Shown one piece after another: positions 33,846-43,734 of a stretch of 64,000 nucleotides of DNA. Within the stretch, counting starts at the first letter, position 1. Every line of letters starts with the position of its first letter. The position numbers and the translations under genes are program-made. The stretch is from Megasphaera paucivorans (GTDB lineage Bacteria > Bacillota > Negativicutes > Veillonellales > Megasphaeraceae), in the NCBI RefSeq assembly GCF_900103535.1, contig NZ_FNHQ01000009.1, positions 1-64,000 on the forward strand, read 5' to 3'. A model generated the notes under the pieces. It searched no databases. It had not been told where the DNA came from and was given only the letters and a program-made list of their open reading frames with translations.

Positions 33846-36335
33846 TTACGCCTTTTGCAAATAGCAATCCCGATAATCCCGCCATTCTTCTGCATAGCCT
33901 TTATATTCGAACCATCTTTGGATAAAGTTCTCCCGGCCATGCTCTGCTAAGATCCGATTCATGGCCTGCTGATCCTGCTTGGCGGTGGCTGTAACAAACG
34001 GAATTTCTGCAGGCTGCAACGCCAGTCGAAAAATACGATTTCCTTTTTCTGAGGAATAGTAATAATCTTGCTTTGGTGTCATGCTGGCAATGATATCGAT
34101 CTGCTTGTCGTTGCAGTCAAAAACCTTATAGAGTTCCCTGTTTTGCGCAGTTCTGGCATTCTTATTTGCCAGATAAATCCTATTCGGGCAGTTATCCATA
34201 ACTGTATTTAAAAGCTCTGGCTTATTGGCTAAATCCGAAAGATTTTGTGTTGCAAAAATGATTGAGGTATTCTTTTTCCGCATATCCTTGAAATACTCCC
34301 GAAGCTTTTGTTTAAAAGCTTCATTGTCAAAAAACAACCAACTTTCATCCAACAGAATCATGGATGGCCCGACTGCCTCTTTTAGCTGGGCTTCAATTCG
34401 GTGAAACAAATAATCCAGCGTTGCTGGCACTATGGCAGGTGTGCTCATGAGCGTTTCCATTTCATACACCTGCCAACGCCCTTTGCCAGAAACATCCTTG
34501 GTATTATCAAAAAGCTTACCGTAGCTTCCTTTCATAGTAAGAGGAAGTAATGCCTGCCGAATTTCCTGATCTTGTACCATTTCGCAAAAGGTAGAGATGG
34601 AACGCTGTTCTTCTGGAAATTCTTTTAATGAGCGGAGTGCTTTCCACACAAAATTGTCTTTGGCCGGAGTAATCTCTATATTTTTTTGCTTTAAATACGT
34701 CAAGATCCACTCTTTCGCCCATTTGATTTCCTGTTCATCATCGATTCGTGCCAATGGCTGAAAAGATAACTCTCCTTCGCTTTCAGCAGCAATGTTATAG
34801 AAATTACCACCAACGGCCAAGGTCAGCGCTCGGCTGGAGGCTGCTTTATCAAAGATGAAGACATTGCTCTCTGGATATTTCAAAAAATGCGCTTCCAAGG
34901 TATTCAGCAGTACAGACTTTCCGCTGCCGGAAGGTCCACAAATTAGCGTGTGCCCTACATCGCCTACGTGAAGAGATAACCGAAACGGTGTAAATCCATT
35001 CGTATCCGTATAGAGCAGCACAGGCCCCTTTAAGTATTCATTCCTTCTGTCTCCAGGCCATATCGATGTGACCGGGGCAAGGTGACAAAAATTTAAGCTG
35101 TTGACGATGGGACGGCGGATATTCGCCCGGTAGCAGCCCGGAATCGAGCCCCACCATGCTTCCATGCTATTATCCGTTTCGATATATCCGCAATAGCCTA
35201 GAGAATTTACAGCTTCTAGTATTCTGTTTGCTTTATCTGTACAACGATCTTTGTTAGTATCAGAAACCATCATTGTCATGGTGTAATAGCCGTAACTTAC
35301 AGCATCTTGCCCCAGTTCCTGCATGGCAACACTGACATCGTCTTTATTCATAACTGCTGTTTCATCAATGGCATCATTGAGCTTTTCCTTTAAAACCGCC
35401 TCCCGAACCTGCGTCCAAAAGCTCTTAATCTGCTGATTCCAGCGCATTAAGAAGTTCTTCAGTTCTTCCATAGCATCCATTTTGGATAAGCAAATATAGC
35501 GAGATACCCAGCGATATTCAATGTCCATGTTGTTGAATACATCAAAAACACCCGGTGTAGACATTGGTGGAAAATCTAAGATGCTAACAAGCTTAATGTG
35601 TTTTTCCCCAAGCTTCATTTCTCTGCCACCAAGCACATCCGTATCACAAATGTAATCTGTGATGTATTTATCATGATTTACTTTCACCGGGAACCGTTTA
35701 TCTGAAATATTAGAGTGCAAATAGCTGAGTGCTCCTGATGCATCGAGCGGCTTAATATCCGGGAACCAATTCTGCAGCATATTTCCAATGAGATTTACGT
35801 TGCTGATAAACTTTTCAACGGTTTCGCAATACACCCGCATATCGGCCTTATTCTGTCCTTTGTTTTTGGCATCGGCAATAAACGCATCTGTAATACGTGA
35901 CTTTAAAAGTTGCGGTGGTTCACAGTAAACGATGAAGTAATAACTGGTTTCAAAGTGCTTCTGACCGGCATAATAACCGGCTCTTTCATCCTCCATTTTT
36001 TGCACAATGGGAATATCGATCTTTGCCGCATTATACTTACTGGCAAGATGACGCTGGGCCTCAAAATATAGGACATAGCCTGTTGGCAGAGTTTTGATAA
36101 CGTTATTAACAGCAGCGTTATACTGCATGAGCTCTAGCGGTGTAGAGCTGTCCATATCTGGTCCGCGAAACTCATAAACGGCCATCATGGAATGATCTTT
36201 TCCATGAACGATTCCTGTTTTCTCATCCACAAAAGCCCACGGCAAAAGATAGGGAAGCCGTGCTTTTTCATGAAAAACACCGACTTGTTGTGAAAATTTT
36301 GCTGTGATTTTTTTCTTTAAAAATGACAACAACAC
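33846..36335 (-). CDS. VirB4/TrbE-type T4SS ATPase
   Basis: A 829-residue ATPase. The N-terminal CagE/TrbE-like domain (about 20-400) is followed by the AAA+ domain with Walker A GPSGSGKSVLLNTL (about residue 470) and Walker B MILLDESWLFFDN (about 660). It also has the family's late motif FATQNLSDLANK. It energises pilus assembly and substrate transfer at the inner membrane. It lies 12 bp after the virB3-like gene and before the palindrome cluster. Confidence 0.93.
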   Translation of the reverse strand: MLLSFLKKKITAKFSQQVGVFHEKARLPYLLPWAFVDEKTGIVHGKDHSMMAVYEFRGPDMDSSTPLELMQYNAAVNNVIKTLPTGYVLYFEAQRHLASKYNAAKIDIPIVQKMEDERAGYYAGQKHFETSYYFIVYCEPPQLLKSRITDAFIADAKNKGQNKADMRVYCETVEKFISNVNLIGNMLQNWFPDIKPLDASGALSYLHSNISDKRFPVKVNHDKYITDYICDTDVLGGREMKLGEKHIKLVSILDFPPMSTPGVFDVFNNMDIEYRWVSRYICLSKMDAMEELKNFLMRWNQQIKSFWTQVREAVLKEKLNDAIDETAVMNKDDVSVAMQELGQDAVSYGYYTMTMMVSDTNKDRCTDKANRILEAVNSLGYCGYIETDNSMEAWWGSIPGCYRANIRRPIVNSLNFCHLAPVTSIWPGDRRNEYLKGPVLLYTDTNGFTPFRLSLHVGDVGHTLICGPSGSGKSVLLNTLEAHFLKYPESNVFIFDKAASSRALTLAVGGNFYNIAAESEGELSFQPLARIDDEQEIKWAKEWILTYLKQKNIEITPAKDNFVWKALRSLKEFPEEQRSISTFCEMVQDQEIRQALLPLTMKGSYGKLFDNTKDVSGKGRWQVYEMETLMSTPAIVPATLDYLFHRIEAQLKEAVGPSMILLDESWLFFDNEAFKQKLREYFKDMRKKNTSIIFATQNLSDLANKPELLNTVMDNCPNRIYLANKNARTAQNRELYKVFDCNDKQIDIIASMTPKQDYYYSSEKGNRIFRLALQPAEIPFVTATAKQDQQAMNRILAEHGRENFIQRWFEYKGYAEEWRDYRDCYLQKA

Positions 36336-36347
36336 GCTTCACCTCCT

Positions 36348-36617
36348 TTAGCGATAATAATAAGATTTATGACCTTTTCCCTGCCAAAACACCTGATGGA
36401 ACTGCGGGTCCTGCTGCCCCAAATGGCGGAATAAATAATGGGCTGCTACTGCCACAAAAAGTACGGTCCATGTTTTCATGAAGATCCCGCCTAATACAGC
36501 AAACAAGATTTCTGCGATAAACAAGTTCCGGGGTACCCCCATCCAGTACAATGGCTTTACCAAGGAGCGATGAATCGGAATTTCATACCCTTCCGGCAAT
36601 TCTTCTTTTTGACTCAT
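36348..36617 (-). CDS. VirB3/TrbD-like T4SS protein
   Basis: An 89-residue protein with the VirB3 pattern: a polar N-terminus with PIHRSLVKPLYWMGVPR, then two close hydrophobic helices (LFIAEILFAVLGGIFM and WTVLFVAVAAHYLFRHLG) and a basic tail. It works with VirB4 in the inner membrane. Its ATG at 36617 overlaps the TGA of the virB2-like gene (ATGA) and has GGAG 7 bp upstream. Confidence 0.88.
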   Translation of the reverse strand: MSQKEELPEGYEIPIHRSLVKPLYWMGVPRNLFIAEILFAVLGGIFMKTWTVLFVAVAAHYLFRHLGQQDPQFHQVFWQGKGHKSYYYR

Positions 36618-37000
36618 GGCGTAACTCCTGCAATAGTAAGCCCACCTGCCGAAGTCTGCAGATAGGTCATAAAGTTTGGTGCAAACAGGCAAATAGAAAC
36701 TGCTAAAATAAGCACAATAAACTTCTGGGTTCCGCCTCCGGCATGACCAGAAAAAAGCGCTATAGCAGCTCCGGCAATTCCCATGGCTCCCAAAGTCATC
36801 GGCAAAGGTCCTGTCAATTGATCCGCTAGCGAATTAAAAAATTTCATCCAAGGCCAAGTAATACCTTCGACACGATCACCACTGACCGTACTGGCAAAGG
36901 CCTTGGTGGATAGGCTGCTCAAAAATAACGTAGCAGCTATAGACTTTTCCAATGTTTTGTTCCTGATTTTTTCAAACAAACGATTTTTCTTTAGATTCAT
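36614..37000 (-). CDS. VirB2/TrbC-like pilin subunit
   Basis: A 128-residue pilin precursor with a long N-terminal leader (NLKKNRLFEKIRNKTLEKSI ... SSLSTKAFA), then two hydrophobic helices separated by a short loop (LTGPLPMTLGAMGIAGAAIALF-like and FIVLILAVSICLFAPNFMTY). It is probably trimmed and cyclised by the TraF-like peptidase. The start at 37000 is supported by GAGGAGG 9 bp upstream; the preceding virB11-like stop lies within that site. Confidence 0.87.
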   Translation of the reverse strand: MNLKKNRLFEKIRNKTLEKSIAATLFLSSLSTKAFASTVSGDRVEGITWPWMKFFNSLADQLTGPLPMTLGAMGIAGAAIALFSGHAGGGTQKFIVLILAVSICLFAPNFMTYLQTSAGGLTIAGVTP

Positions 37001-37014
37001 AGGAAATCGCCTCC

Positions 37015-37995
37015 TCAATTCTTCTCTACATGATGCAAAATATATTGATCTTTCAAACTGTCATACGCCTTAACTTCAATGATGTCATGGACTACCCGGC
37101 TTTTCTTGCCGTCACCAAGTTCCACATGCGAAATGAAGATTACTACATCAATGGCTTCCCCAATGAGCTCTTTTATGTCTCCTGCCGCATCCGAATCTTC
37201 CTGCGCTAATGACTTAATGCGCGTCAGCCCTTCTTCGGCACCATTGGCATGTACAGTACAAACACCGCCTTCATGGCCCGTATTCCAAGCTTTGAGCATG
37301 GTATAGGCCGCACCATCGCGAACCTCTCCGACAACAATCCGGTCTGGGGAGCGGCGCATGCAATCGGCTAAAAGGCGCGTCATGTTATATTTGATCCCGC
37401 CTTGTCCGGTATCTTGTTTAGTAAACATCGGACTATAATCGTCTGCAGGGCATTGCAGTTCTGGTAAATCTTCCAGACTAATAATCCGATGATACGGGGA
37501 TATTTGAGCAATGGCTGCTAAGATGGCATTAAGAAAGGTTGTCTTTCCGGTTCCTGTACCACCGACAATTAAGATATTCTTTCTTCCGGTGATGGCTTTT
37601 TCAATATAATTTTTATAACTCTGGCACAGCACGTTATTTACAACATAGTCCTCCAGATAAAAGATTTTCAGGGCCTTTTTCCGGATATTCATCTGCGGGT
37701 TGCGCACAATTGGCGGAATTTCGCCTTGAAATCTTGCTCCATAACCTGCAATTTCTGCAGAAATCGAGGGAATGTCTTCATTGACAATTTTGCCGACCTG
37801 ACCGGCAACTAGTTCAATAATGGCCTGAATCTTTTCCGGTTCCAAAAATATATTGGATTTTACTTTTCCCTCCTCATTTGACTGATAGCGAATAAAACCA
37901 TCGTCATTGTTATAAATTTCCGTAATGTCAGGCCGCTTCATCAGATCTACCACAGCAGCGCCTAGCATGACATCTAGATTTTTATTCTCCACCAT
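37015..37995 (-). CDS. VirB11/TrbB-type T4SS ATPase
   Basis: The 326-residue protein contains Walker A GGTGTGKTTFLNA (about 143-155), an Asp box (ISLEDLPELQC), Walker B-like RIVVGEVRDGAAY, and the His box CTVHANGAEEGLTR. This is the hexameric traffic ATPase that switches the channel between pilus assembly and DNA transfer. It overlaps the small TraD-like gene by 14 bp and precedes the pilin gene by 14 bp. Confidence 0.94.
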   Translation of the reverse strand: MVENKNLDVMLGAAVVDLMKRPDITEIYNNDDGFIRYQSNEEGKVKSNIFLEPEKIQAIIELVAGQVGKIVNEDIPSISAEIAGYGARFQGEIPPIVRNPQMNIRKKALKIFYLEDYVVNNVLCQSYKNYIEKAITGRKNILIVGGTGTGKTTFLNAILAAIAQISPYHRIISLEDLPELQCPADDYSPMFTKQDTGQGGIKYNMTRLLADCMRRSPDRIVVGEVRDGAAYTMLKAWNTGHEGGVCTVHANGAEEGLTRIKSLAQEDSDAAGDIKELIGEAIDVVIFISHVELGDGKKSRVVHDIIEVKAYDSLKDQYILHHVEKN

Positions 37996-38365
37996 AACTA
38001 TTCACTTCCGTATTCTGTTCATCTATAACCTCTGTGTTTTCTTCTTCGGTTTCCTCAAACTCTTGAATCCCATGCTTTGTCGCAAAATCATTATAGAGTT
38101 CAATATAGCGATTAATGGCAGAGGTACTTTCCGTTCCTTCAATTTTGTCTTTGGCATCTAAAACAGCGCCAATCAAAAGAACAGTCTTATCTACTGGAAA
38201 ACCTGTTTTTTTGATGGTCTGTGCAATAAAATCCAGCCGCTGTGCCTCAATCTCCTTTTTTGTCCGCTTCATCTCCTGCCGAATTTTTGCCATCGTCTGC
38301 TCTTGCTTTTGCTGCAGAAAACTGAACTTTTTCTCTAAACGATGAAGGGTTTTTGTTCCTGCCAT
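37982..38365 (-). CDS. Small TraD/MobC-like relaxosome accessory protein
   Basis: A 127-residue protein with a charged coiled-coil N-terminus (RLEKKFSFLQQKQEQTMAKI), then IKKTGFPVDKTVLLIGAVLDAKDKI and an acidic C-terminal tail rich in Glu (EETEEENTEVIDEQ). The K-T-x-L-L-x-G-A-x-L segment resembles the small TraD/MobC proteins encoded beside TraG coupling proteins. The assignment is tentative. It sits between the VirD4-like and VirB11-like genes with short or overlapping junctions. Confidence 0.5.
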   Translation of the reverse strand: MAGTKTLHRLEKKFSFLQQKQEQTMAKIRQEMKRTKKEIEAQRLDFIAQTIKKTGFPVDKTVLLIGAVLDAKDKIEGTESTSAINRYIELYNDFATKHGIQEFEETEEENTEVIDEQNTEVNSYGGE

Positions 38366-38383
38366 GTTTCACTTCCTTCCTGC

Positions 38384-40699
38384 TCATGGCTCTTGATATT
38401 CATAAGAAAAGTCCTTGGCTTTTTCCTTTTGGCGTTTTTCTTCGGCTGTAGCTGCCAATAAACGATCTCGCTCTGGATATGGATTATCCCTAATGAGATC
38501 ACTAGCTACGGGAGCAGCTACTAGTTTTTTTAAGAAAAAACCATTTTCATAATACTTGACCTTATCCGTCAGCACCGGCGGACTACCACTTGCCACAATG
38601 ATTTCCCGATCCCCAAGACGCTTAATTTCATCTGCCGTCATAAGCGCTCTGGCCGTTTCTGACTTTGAATAATTCTTATTCGAAAACCAGCCGCTACTTG
38701 AAACACTTTCCACGGTAATAGTTTTATTGCCAAGAAGTGACTCCGTATATTTTCCGGTATCGTTATCATTTGGTGCATAAAAAATCTGCAAATGACAGTT
38801 CATCAAAATCTGATTGTCTTTCCCGTAAATCCCGTTAATCTGTGGCAATCCCTGATTGATCAAAAATACCTTCATACCATAACCGGCAATATAGGAAAGC
38901 GTTGCGGCAAAGGACTGCAAATTTCCCAAGGATGAGAATTCATCCATCAAAAAGAGGCATTTATGCTTATACAAGGTTTTGGCTTGTCCGTTTTCATAGG
39001 TACCGATTTTCTTGGCATGATGCTTTACCATCATTTCAAAAAACAAGCGGAAAATTGGGGCCAGCCTCAAAAGATCAGAAGGTGGCGTTACCAAGTAAAG
39101 GGATACTGGATTTTTGTAATTCATAAGGTCATCGATACAGAAATCGCTGACCGATGTGTTCTTTGCAAGTGTCGGATCAAGATATTCCTTCAGTGCTGTA
39201 TTTGCTGTGGAAACAATGCTGCCGCACTCATTATCTGGTTTTGACAGGATCTCCACAAAGTTCTGGTAAATGATTGGATGGACGTTTGGCATGTAGTCCA
39301 ATGACATTGCATCTGGATAAAGATCCTTCATATCTTCTGGCGTAAAATGCCGTTTCACATACGATTCACTACCTTTATCCCACTCCACCAGCTCAATGCC
39401 TTCATCCGGAACATGATCAAAGGTCTGCAGCGCTTTCAGTGTATCTAAAAATCCCTTTGCATTTACTTTTTGTACCAACTGCCCGTCCAAATTTTCCATG
39501 ACCGGATTGCCGTCTTGATCAAATTCTGGAACGATATTCGCTTTCATAAAAGCGGCCACCGTATAAAGGTTCGGCACATGCGGATAATGCTCTGGATCAC
39601 CATAATGCGCATACATCAAGTGCAAAATAACAACTGTGATCACTGTTGCAGCATTGGCTCCCCAATGATCAAGACTTGCTTTTCCTTCGTAATTTGCCAA
39701 GATATACGCCAAGTTCTGTGCTGCCGGAACTTCAGCTGCCGTTCCAATCGGAATTTCCTCTAATGGATTCCACCGGGCAGAGCTTCCGTCCAGGGCTGTT
39801 GGTTCAAACTTGATAACCGTATGCCCCATTCGCTTTCGATACCCTGCTGTAACACCCCAGTTTTCACTTTTAATGTCATTGACGATGACACTTGACCTCC
39901 AACCGCCAAGGAGTGTCGGAATAATCAGCCCTACGCCCTTACCAGAACGTGTTGGCGCGATGACCGCCAAGTGTTTATTGGAATTATCCCGCAGGTAAAA
40001 ATGCGGACAGGAAATATAGAACTGCAGCAGTTTTTTGTATAGGCATACCCAAGGATATACCGTATAAAAGTCATATTTTTGTGGCTCATATTTCGGTGGA
40101 TGCTCGATCTTATGTTGCAAGCCCCGCAGCCGTTTTTCTAGCTGCTGCCTCGATACAGTTGCATCTCCCGGTATTTCTTCCAATTCACTCTGCACGATAA
40201 CCAATTGATTGCTTATGCGATCCATCTTTTTATCTAATCGCTTATCAAAATCCATCTCAGCAAAAGAAACTTTCTCCTGCTTAATTTTTTCTACCGAACG
40301 AAGAAGGTCCGTAAACTTTCGCGTAAGTGCATTATCATAGAGCCCTACGACTACGCCACTAGCTGAAATCAGATCCATGCCTAAAATATCCTTGTACTCC
40401 CCCCAATACGCACTGCCATGAGAATCTAAGCGTCGCGGTGGCTGCAAAACAAATAAGAATAGAAGCCCGACAAGAAATCCCCCATAAATATATACATAGG
40501 TTTGTTTGAATAAATCTGGTATATAGGAATGGAAATGTTGAAACCAGCTGAAATATTTCCATGGATAATAGTAAAACTGCCCATTCATTTGAAATGGCGT
40601 TCCGAGTAGAGGATCATACTGCACCAGTGCAGCCAGTTTTTGTGTCGCTGTCCACAAACCAGCAAAGGCTGGCATGAAAAAGAAAAATACCCTAATCAC
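38384..40699 (-). CDS. VirD4/TraG-type coupling protein
   Basis: A 771-residue protein with two N-terminal helices (residues 4-20 and 65-85). The ATPase domain has Walker A APTRSGKGVGLIIPTLL (about 248-264), Walker B KCLFLMDEFSSLG (about 555-567), and the arginine-finger-like FLINQGLPQI region. It delivers the relaxase-DNA complex to the T4SS. The GTG at 40699 has AGGAG 7 bp upstream and overlaps the virB10-like stop. Confidence 0.94.
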   Translation of the reverse strand: MIRVFFFFMPAFAGLWTATQKLAALVQYDPLLGTPFQMNGQFYYYPWKYFSWFQHFHSYIPDLFKQTYVYIYGGFLVGLLFLFVLQPPRRLDSHGSAYWGEYKDILGMDLISASGVVVGLYDNALTRKFTDLLRSVEKIKQEKVSFAEMDFDKRLDKKMDRISNQLVIVQSELEEIPGDATVSRQQLEKRLRGLQHKIEHPPKYEPQKYDFYTVYPWVCLYKKLLQFYISCPHFYLRDNSNKHLAVIAPTRSGKGVGLIIPTLLGGWRSSVIVNDIKSENWGVTAGYRKRMGHTVIKFEPTALDGSSARWNPLEEIPIGTAAEVPAAQNLAYILANYEGKASLDHWGANAATVITVVILHLMYAHYGDPEHYPHVPNLYTVAAFMKANIVPEFDQDGNPVMENLDGQLVQKVNAKGFLDTLKALQTFDHVPDEGIELVEWDKGSESYVKRHFTPEDMKDLYPDAMSLDYMPNVHPIIYQNFVEILSKPDNECGSIVSTANTALKEYLDPTLAKNTSVSDFCIDDLMNYKNPVSLYLVTPPSDLLRLAPIFRLFFEMMVKHHAKKIGTYENGQAKTLYKHKCLFLMDEFSSLGNLQSFAATLSYIAGYGMKVFLINQGLPQINGIYGKDNQILMNCHLQIFYAPNDNDTGKYTESLLGNKTITVESVSSSGWFSNKNYSKSETARALMTADEIKRLGDREIIVASGSPPVLTDKVKYYENGFFLKKLVAAPVASDLIRDNPYPERDRLLAATAEEKRQKEKAKDFSYEYQEP

Positions 40700-41999
40700 G
40701 GTATGCTCCTATCGCTAAATCCTGATTGACGAAAACACTAAACTGAAAACCCGGTTCAATCTCAATTGTCGGATTCACATTGGCATCCTTATCCATCAGC
40801 TTTTGCCCTGTTTGAAGGATAGATGCAACCGCTCCGGAAACAGCTTCTTGCCCAGGACTTCGACTATCACTGCCGGAGGTATTTCCTGTTAAACTTTGCG
40901 CTGCTGCGCTAAGGAGTGTACTGAAAAAGGCAGTTTGATACAACTTACCTCGATGCTCATTGTATTTATCCATCAAACCCGGATAACCGGTACCGTCAAT
41001 TGCCTGTTGATTGGGAAGCGTAAGTGATGCACCATTAGGTAAAATAATACGTTTAAAAACCACACTAATTCTCTGATTACCAAGACCGCCAGCAACACCC
41101 GTTGTCCCAATAATCCGACTGCCCTGAGGAATCAATAAATGCGTTCCAGTAAGGCTGTCGTAAATATTTTGCCGAACCTGCGCTACAACATCACCATTTG
41201 GGACATCACTTGTTACACCCGTGAGAAGCGTTGCCTGAATCACTGCCCCGGCATTTAAAACATAACTTCCTGTGTCTTGCGGTTCATCATCGGAAAAGGA
41301 GTACGCAGTTGGTATCGCTTGTATTTTTGATGTACCTGCCACTGCTGTAGAAATTGGTGTAACTTCTGGCGTTTGCCCTTGCGAAACAGCTGCTGCAATT
41401 TTGAAAGCCAATGCACTGCTATTAATAGCCGGTTGTACTTTTGCTGCTTTTTCCTCTTCCGCTGCTGCATTGTCCCGGTAACTACTATTCGAGGATGCTG
41501 CTACAGGCGTTGTTGGAACATATGTTACTGCGGCTGGTCGACTGGTTGCTGTACTGGCTGGTTGATATGAATTCTGCGCTCTATTTGGTGAATTTGTCAC
41601 CTGCCCACCTTGTCCCCCATTGCTATTCAGGTCATTCCCTTTATTTTTCTGATACTTACCGATCTCTGAATACTTATCTGGAAGCTGCTCTGCCGGTGTT
41701 GCGGCAGTTGCAACACTTTGACTAGAAAGCGGTTTATCCGCTTTCTCTTTTGTCCCGAAAAACGTATTGCTGGCAGCTGCCGTGATCGCACAAAGAAGGA
41801 CGGCTCCACCCGTGACCATAATGGCTTTTTTCTTTAAGGTTTTCGCCCGACTTTCCGGATCATCGTCATCCGAAAAATCTATTTCACCACTCTCCCCTAT
41901 CTCTTTTTCTGCCTTTTCATCAAGTGTTTCAGTTTCCTCTTCTTCAAAATCTTCATCCCGCTTTTTATGAAACAGGCCTTTCACCTTGTCAAAAATCAC
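40692..41999 (-). CDS. VirB10/TrbI-type T4SS protein
   Basis: A 435-residue protein with a highly acidic cytoplasmic N-terminus (DEDFEEEETETLDEKAEKEI), one helix (about 58-76) and a long low-complexity Ala/Pro/Ser linker. The C-terminal TrbI/VirB10 beta-barrel domain begins at about 240 (LNAGAVIQATLLTGVTSDVP ... LLIPQGSRIIGT). It spans from the inner to the outer membrane and gates the channel, implying a diderm host. GTG start overlapping the virB9-like stop. Confidence 0.92.
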   Translation of the reverse strand: MIFDKVKGLFHKKRDEDFEEEETETLDEKAEKEIGESGEIDFSDDDDPESRAKTLKKKAIMVTGGAVLLCAITAAASNTFFGTKEKADKPLSSQSVATAATPAEQLPDKYSEIGKYQKNKGNDLNSNGGQGGQVTNSPNRAQNSYQPASTATSRPAAVTYVPTTPVAASSNSSYRDNAAAEEEKAAKVQPAINSSALAFKIAAAVSQGQTPEVTPISTAVAGTSKIQAIPTAYSFSDDEPQDTGSYVLNAGAVIQATLLTGVTSDVPNGDVVAQVRQNIYDSLTGTHLLIPQGSRIIGTTGVAGGLGNQRISVVFKRIILPNGASLTLPNQQAIDGTGYPGLMDKYNEHRGKLYQTAFFSTLLSAAAQSLTGNTSGSDSRSPGQEAVSGAVASILQTGQKLMDKDANVNPTIEIEPGFQFSVFVNQDLAIGAYRD

Positions 42000-42844
42000 T
42001 GTGCATCACCACCCGCTGAAATTTTTGGCAGACTAGATTCTTCTTTTTTCGGATAAATATCTACATAAACATTGGCCGAATAATACAGTCTGGCATGCGT
42101 AAACACACGATCTGCAATGAAATAGGCCCCATGAATCCGGTAATTTACGAGGGTCAGTTTCTCTTTGTCGGTGCTTTCGATATTGTAAAGGACCGGCAGA
42201 TCATACTTATTGGACTTTGGCATCCGAATATAGGTCCGTGTTCCATCATCAAAAACCTTGCGTGGAAATAAAGCTGCATCCGCTTTTTTGCTGCCCTTGG
42301 TTTCATAGGAATAGTTCATTGTTTTAGCTACATAACGCCCATCAACTTTTTCTGTGAAAATATCTAGAAATTCTTTTTCTTCGCGATTTTGATAAACTTC
42401 CGCATTTGCCAGTTTTCGATACATTTCTTCTGGATAGTCCCATGAAATGACGGGATTATATGTATCCGCTGATGATACCGCTAAACGATAAGAACGCTTA
42501 TCCGTATTGATGATAAAATTTGTGCCAATATCCGCAAACTTTGGTTTTACATAAACATGAACGGTACTATCTACACTAGCCGTCTCAATGTTCCAGCGCT
42601 CTGTATCTCCGGCTAAGACCCCCACTAACTTTTCATTCGGATGCAAAGAAATATCCGTCACGTGTCCAAGCTGTACATATACTTGATACACACTGCCCTC
42701 GTTATAGTCATACATCAGTTTAGATGCAGAAACATAGGCATCTTCTGTTGTGTAAAAGGCTTTTTGCTCAGCAAGGGCAATCAGGCTGGATGAATACATC
42801 GAAACCGCTACAGCTACCGCGATAAAAATTTTACGATGGTTCAA
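41996..42844 (-). CDS. VirB9/TrbG-type T4SS protein
   Basis: A 282-residue secreted protein with a signal sequence (FIAVAVAVSMYSSSLIALAE). The N-terminal beta domain has the VirB9 signature YNEGSVYQVYVQLGHVTDIS, then LHPNEKLVGVLAGD. The C-terminal domain shows YxPxxVFDDGTxTYIxMP (FPRKVFDDGTRTYIRMPKSN). It builds the outer-membrane core with VirB10. The TTG at 42844 has AAGGAG 8 bp upstream and is preferred over the GTG at 42853, which overlaps that site. Confidence 0.92.
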   Translation of the reverse strand: MNHRKIFIAVAVAVSMYSSSLIALAEQKAFYTTEDAYVSASKLMYDYNEGSVYQVYVQLGHVTDISLHPNEKLVGVLAGDTERWNIETASVDSTVHVYVKPKFADIGTNFIINTDKRSYRLAVSSADTYNPVISWDYPEEMYRKLANAEVYQNREEKEFLDIFTEKVDGRYVAKTMNYSYETKGSKKADAALFPRKVFDDGTRTYIRMPKSNKYDLPVLYNIESTDKEKLTLVNYRIHGAYFIADRVFTHARLYYSANVYVDIYPKKEESSLPKISAGGDAQ

Positions 42845-42849
42845 AGCGA

Positions 42850-43554
42850 TCACTCCTTGCTTTCATTTTCTTTACTTATGGCTAAATCCTTAATTTTCAG
42901 GCCCAACGGATTAATGAGTAATTCTTCTTCTTTGCTCTGCGGTTCAATAGCAACAGAAAAGAGTGCGACATAGCTGACTTTTTTTCCCGTTATATTGCCG
43001 CTAATGGCGTATTCTTCTTCTACCCAGCGAACTTGATATGTTGAATTTGATCCCGGCTGCAATTGAATCGAACGGATCTGCGGCTGCACCGTCATGCGAC
43101 CAAGGAGCCCCACCGGATTATCTTTTGATACGATTGCATTTATTTTCTGTGCCGCTTCCTGCGTCATAAAATGCCGGGAGCGATTCCAATTGTTTTTATA
43201 TTGGACCGGATCGAGCGGAATCGTTCTTGTGTCAGCAATGAATTGCGCCAAAAAGGTTTTGATTTCGGCCTCCTGTGGTTTATAGTTGGTTGCCTTTAAT
43301 TGACCGCCAGTTTCTACCTGCCCCGTGGCATTGTCCACGCGAACGACATACGTCTTATAATTTGCTGTTGTCGCAATGAAAATAATGGAAAGCACACAGA
43401 TGATCAAAAGCACGAGATACAGCAAGTTCCTTTTTTTCGCCACATCTTTATCTAAGGCCAAATTATATAAGTCACTCTGAAATGTTCCTGCAGCTTTTCG
43501 GTCAAATACCTCTGTTGGTTCTCCTTTTGGGAAAAATTTAGTTTGCGGTTCCAT
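42850..43554 (-). CDS. VirB8/TrbF-type T4SS protein
   Basis: A 234-residue bitopic inner-membrane protein with a cytoplasmic N-terminus and one helix (about 45-65, LLYLVLLIICVLSIIFIATT). The periplasmic NTF2-like domain shows FIADTRTIPLDPVQYKNNWN, as in TrbF. It nucleates the inner-membrane complex. It is the first gene of the T4SS operon; ATG at 43554 with AGGAGG 8 bp upstream and a promoter at 43579-43607. Confidence 0.92.
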   Translation of the reverse strand: MEPQTKFFPKGEPTEVFDRKAAGTFQSDLYNLALDKDVAKKRNLLYLVLLIICVLSIIFIATTANYKTYVVRVDNATGQVETGGQLKATNYKPQEAEIKTFLAQFIADTRTIPLDPVQYKNNWNRSRHFMTQEAAQKINAIVSKDNPVGLLGRMTVQPQIRSIQLQPGSNSTYQVRWVEEEYAISGNITGKKVSYVALFSVAIEPQSKEEELLINPLGLKIKDLAISKENESKE

Positions 43555-43578
43555 ATATTCCACCTCCTTTACGGTGAA

Positions 43579-43607
43579 ATATTATCATTATTTTAATAAA
43601 AAGTAAA
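43579..43607 (-). promoter_or_regulatory. Candidate promoter of the T4SS operon
   Basis: Minus-strand TTTACT (43602-43607) and TAATAT (43579-43584) are 17 bp apart, about 25 bp upstream of the virB8-like start. The surrounding AT-rich sequence contains overlapping ATTATT/AATAAT repeats that could be operator half-sites. Confidence 0.55.
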
Positions 43608-43734
43608 TAATAATATTTGTGCAAAATAGTCGTAAATAAAGCATTTGTAGTAACAATTTAACCTAAATTCAAATAAAATATATTTTACATTCACAAATAA
43701 AAACCATATAATATAAGTAGAAAAATGAATCAAC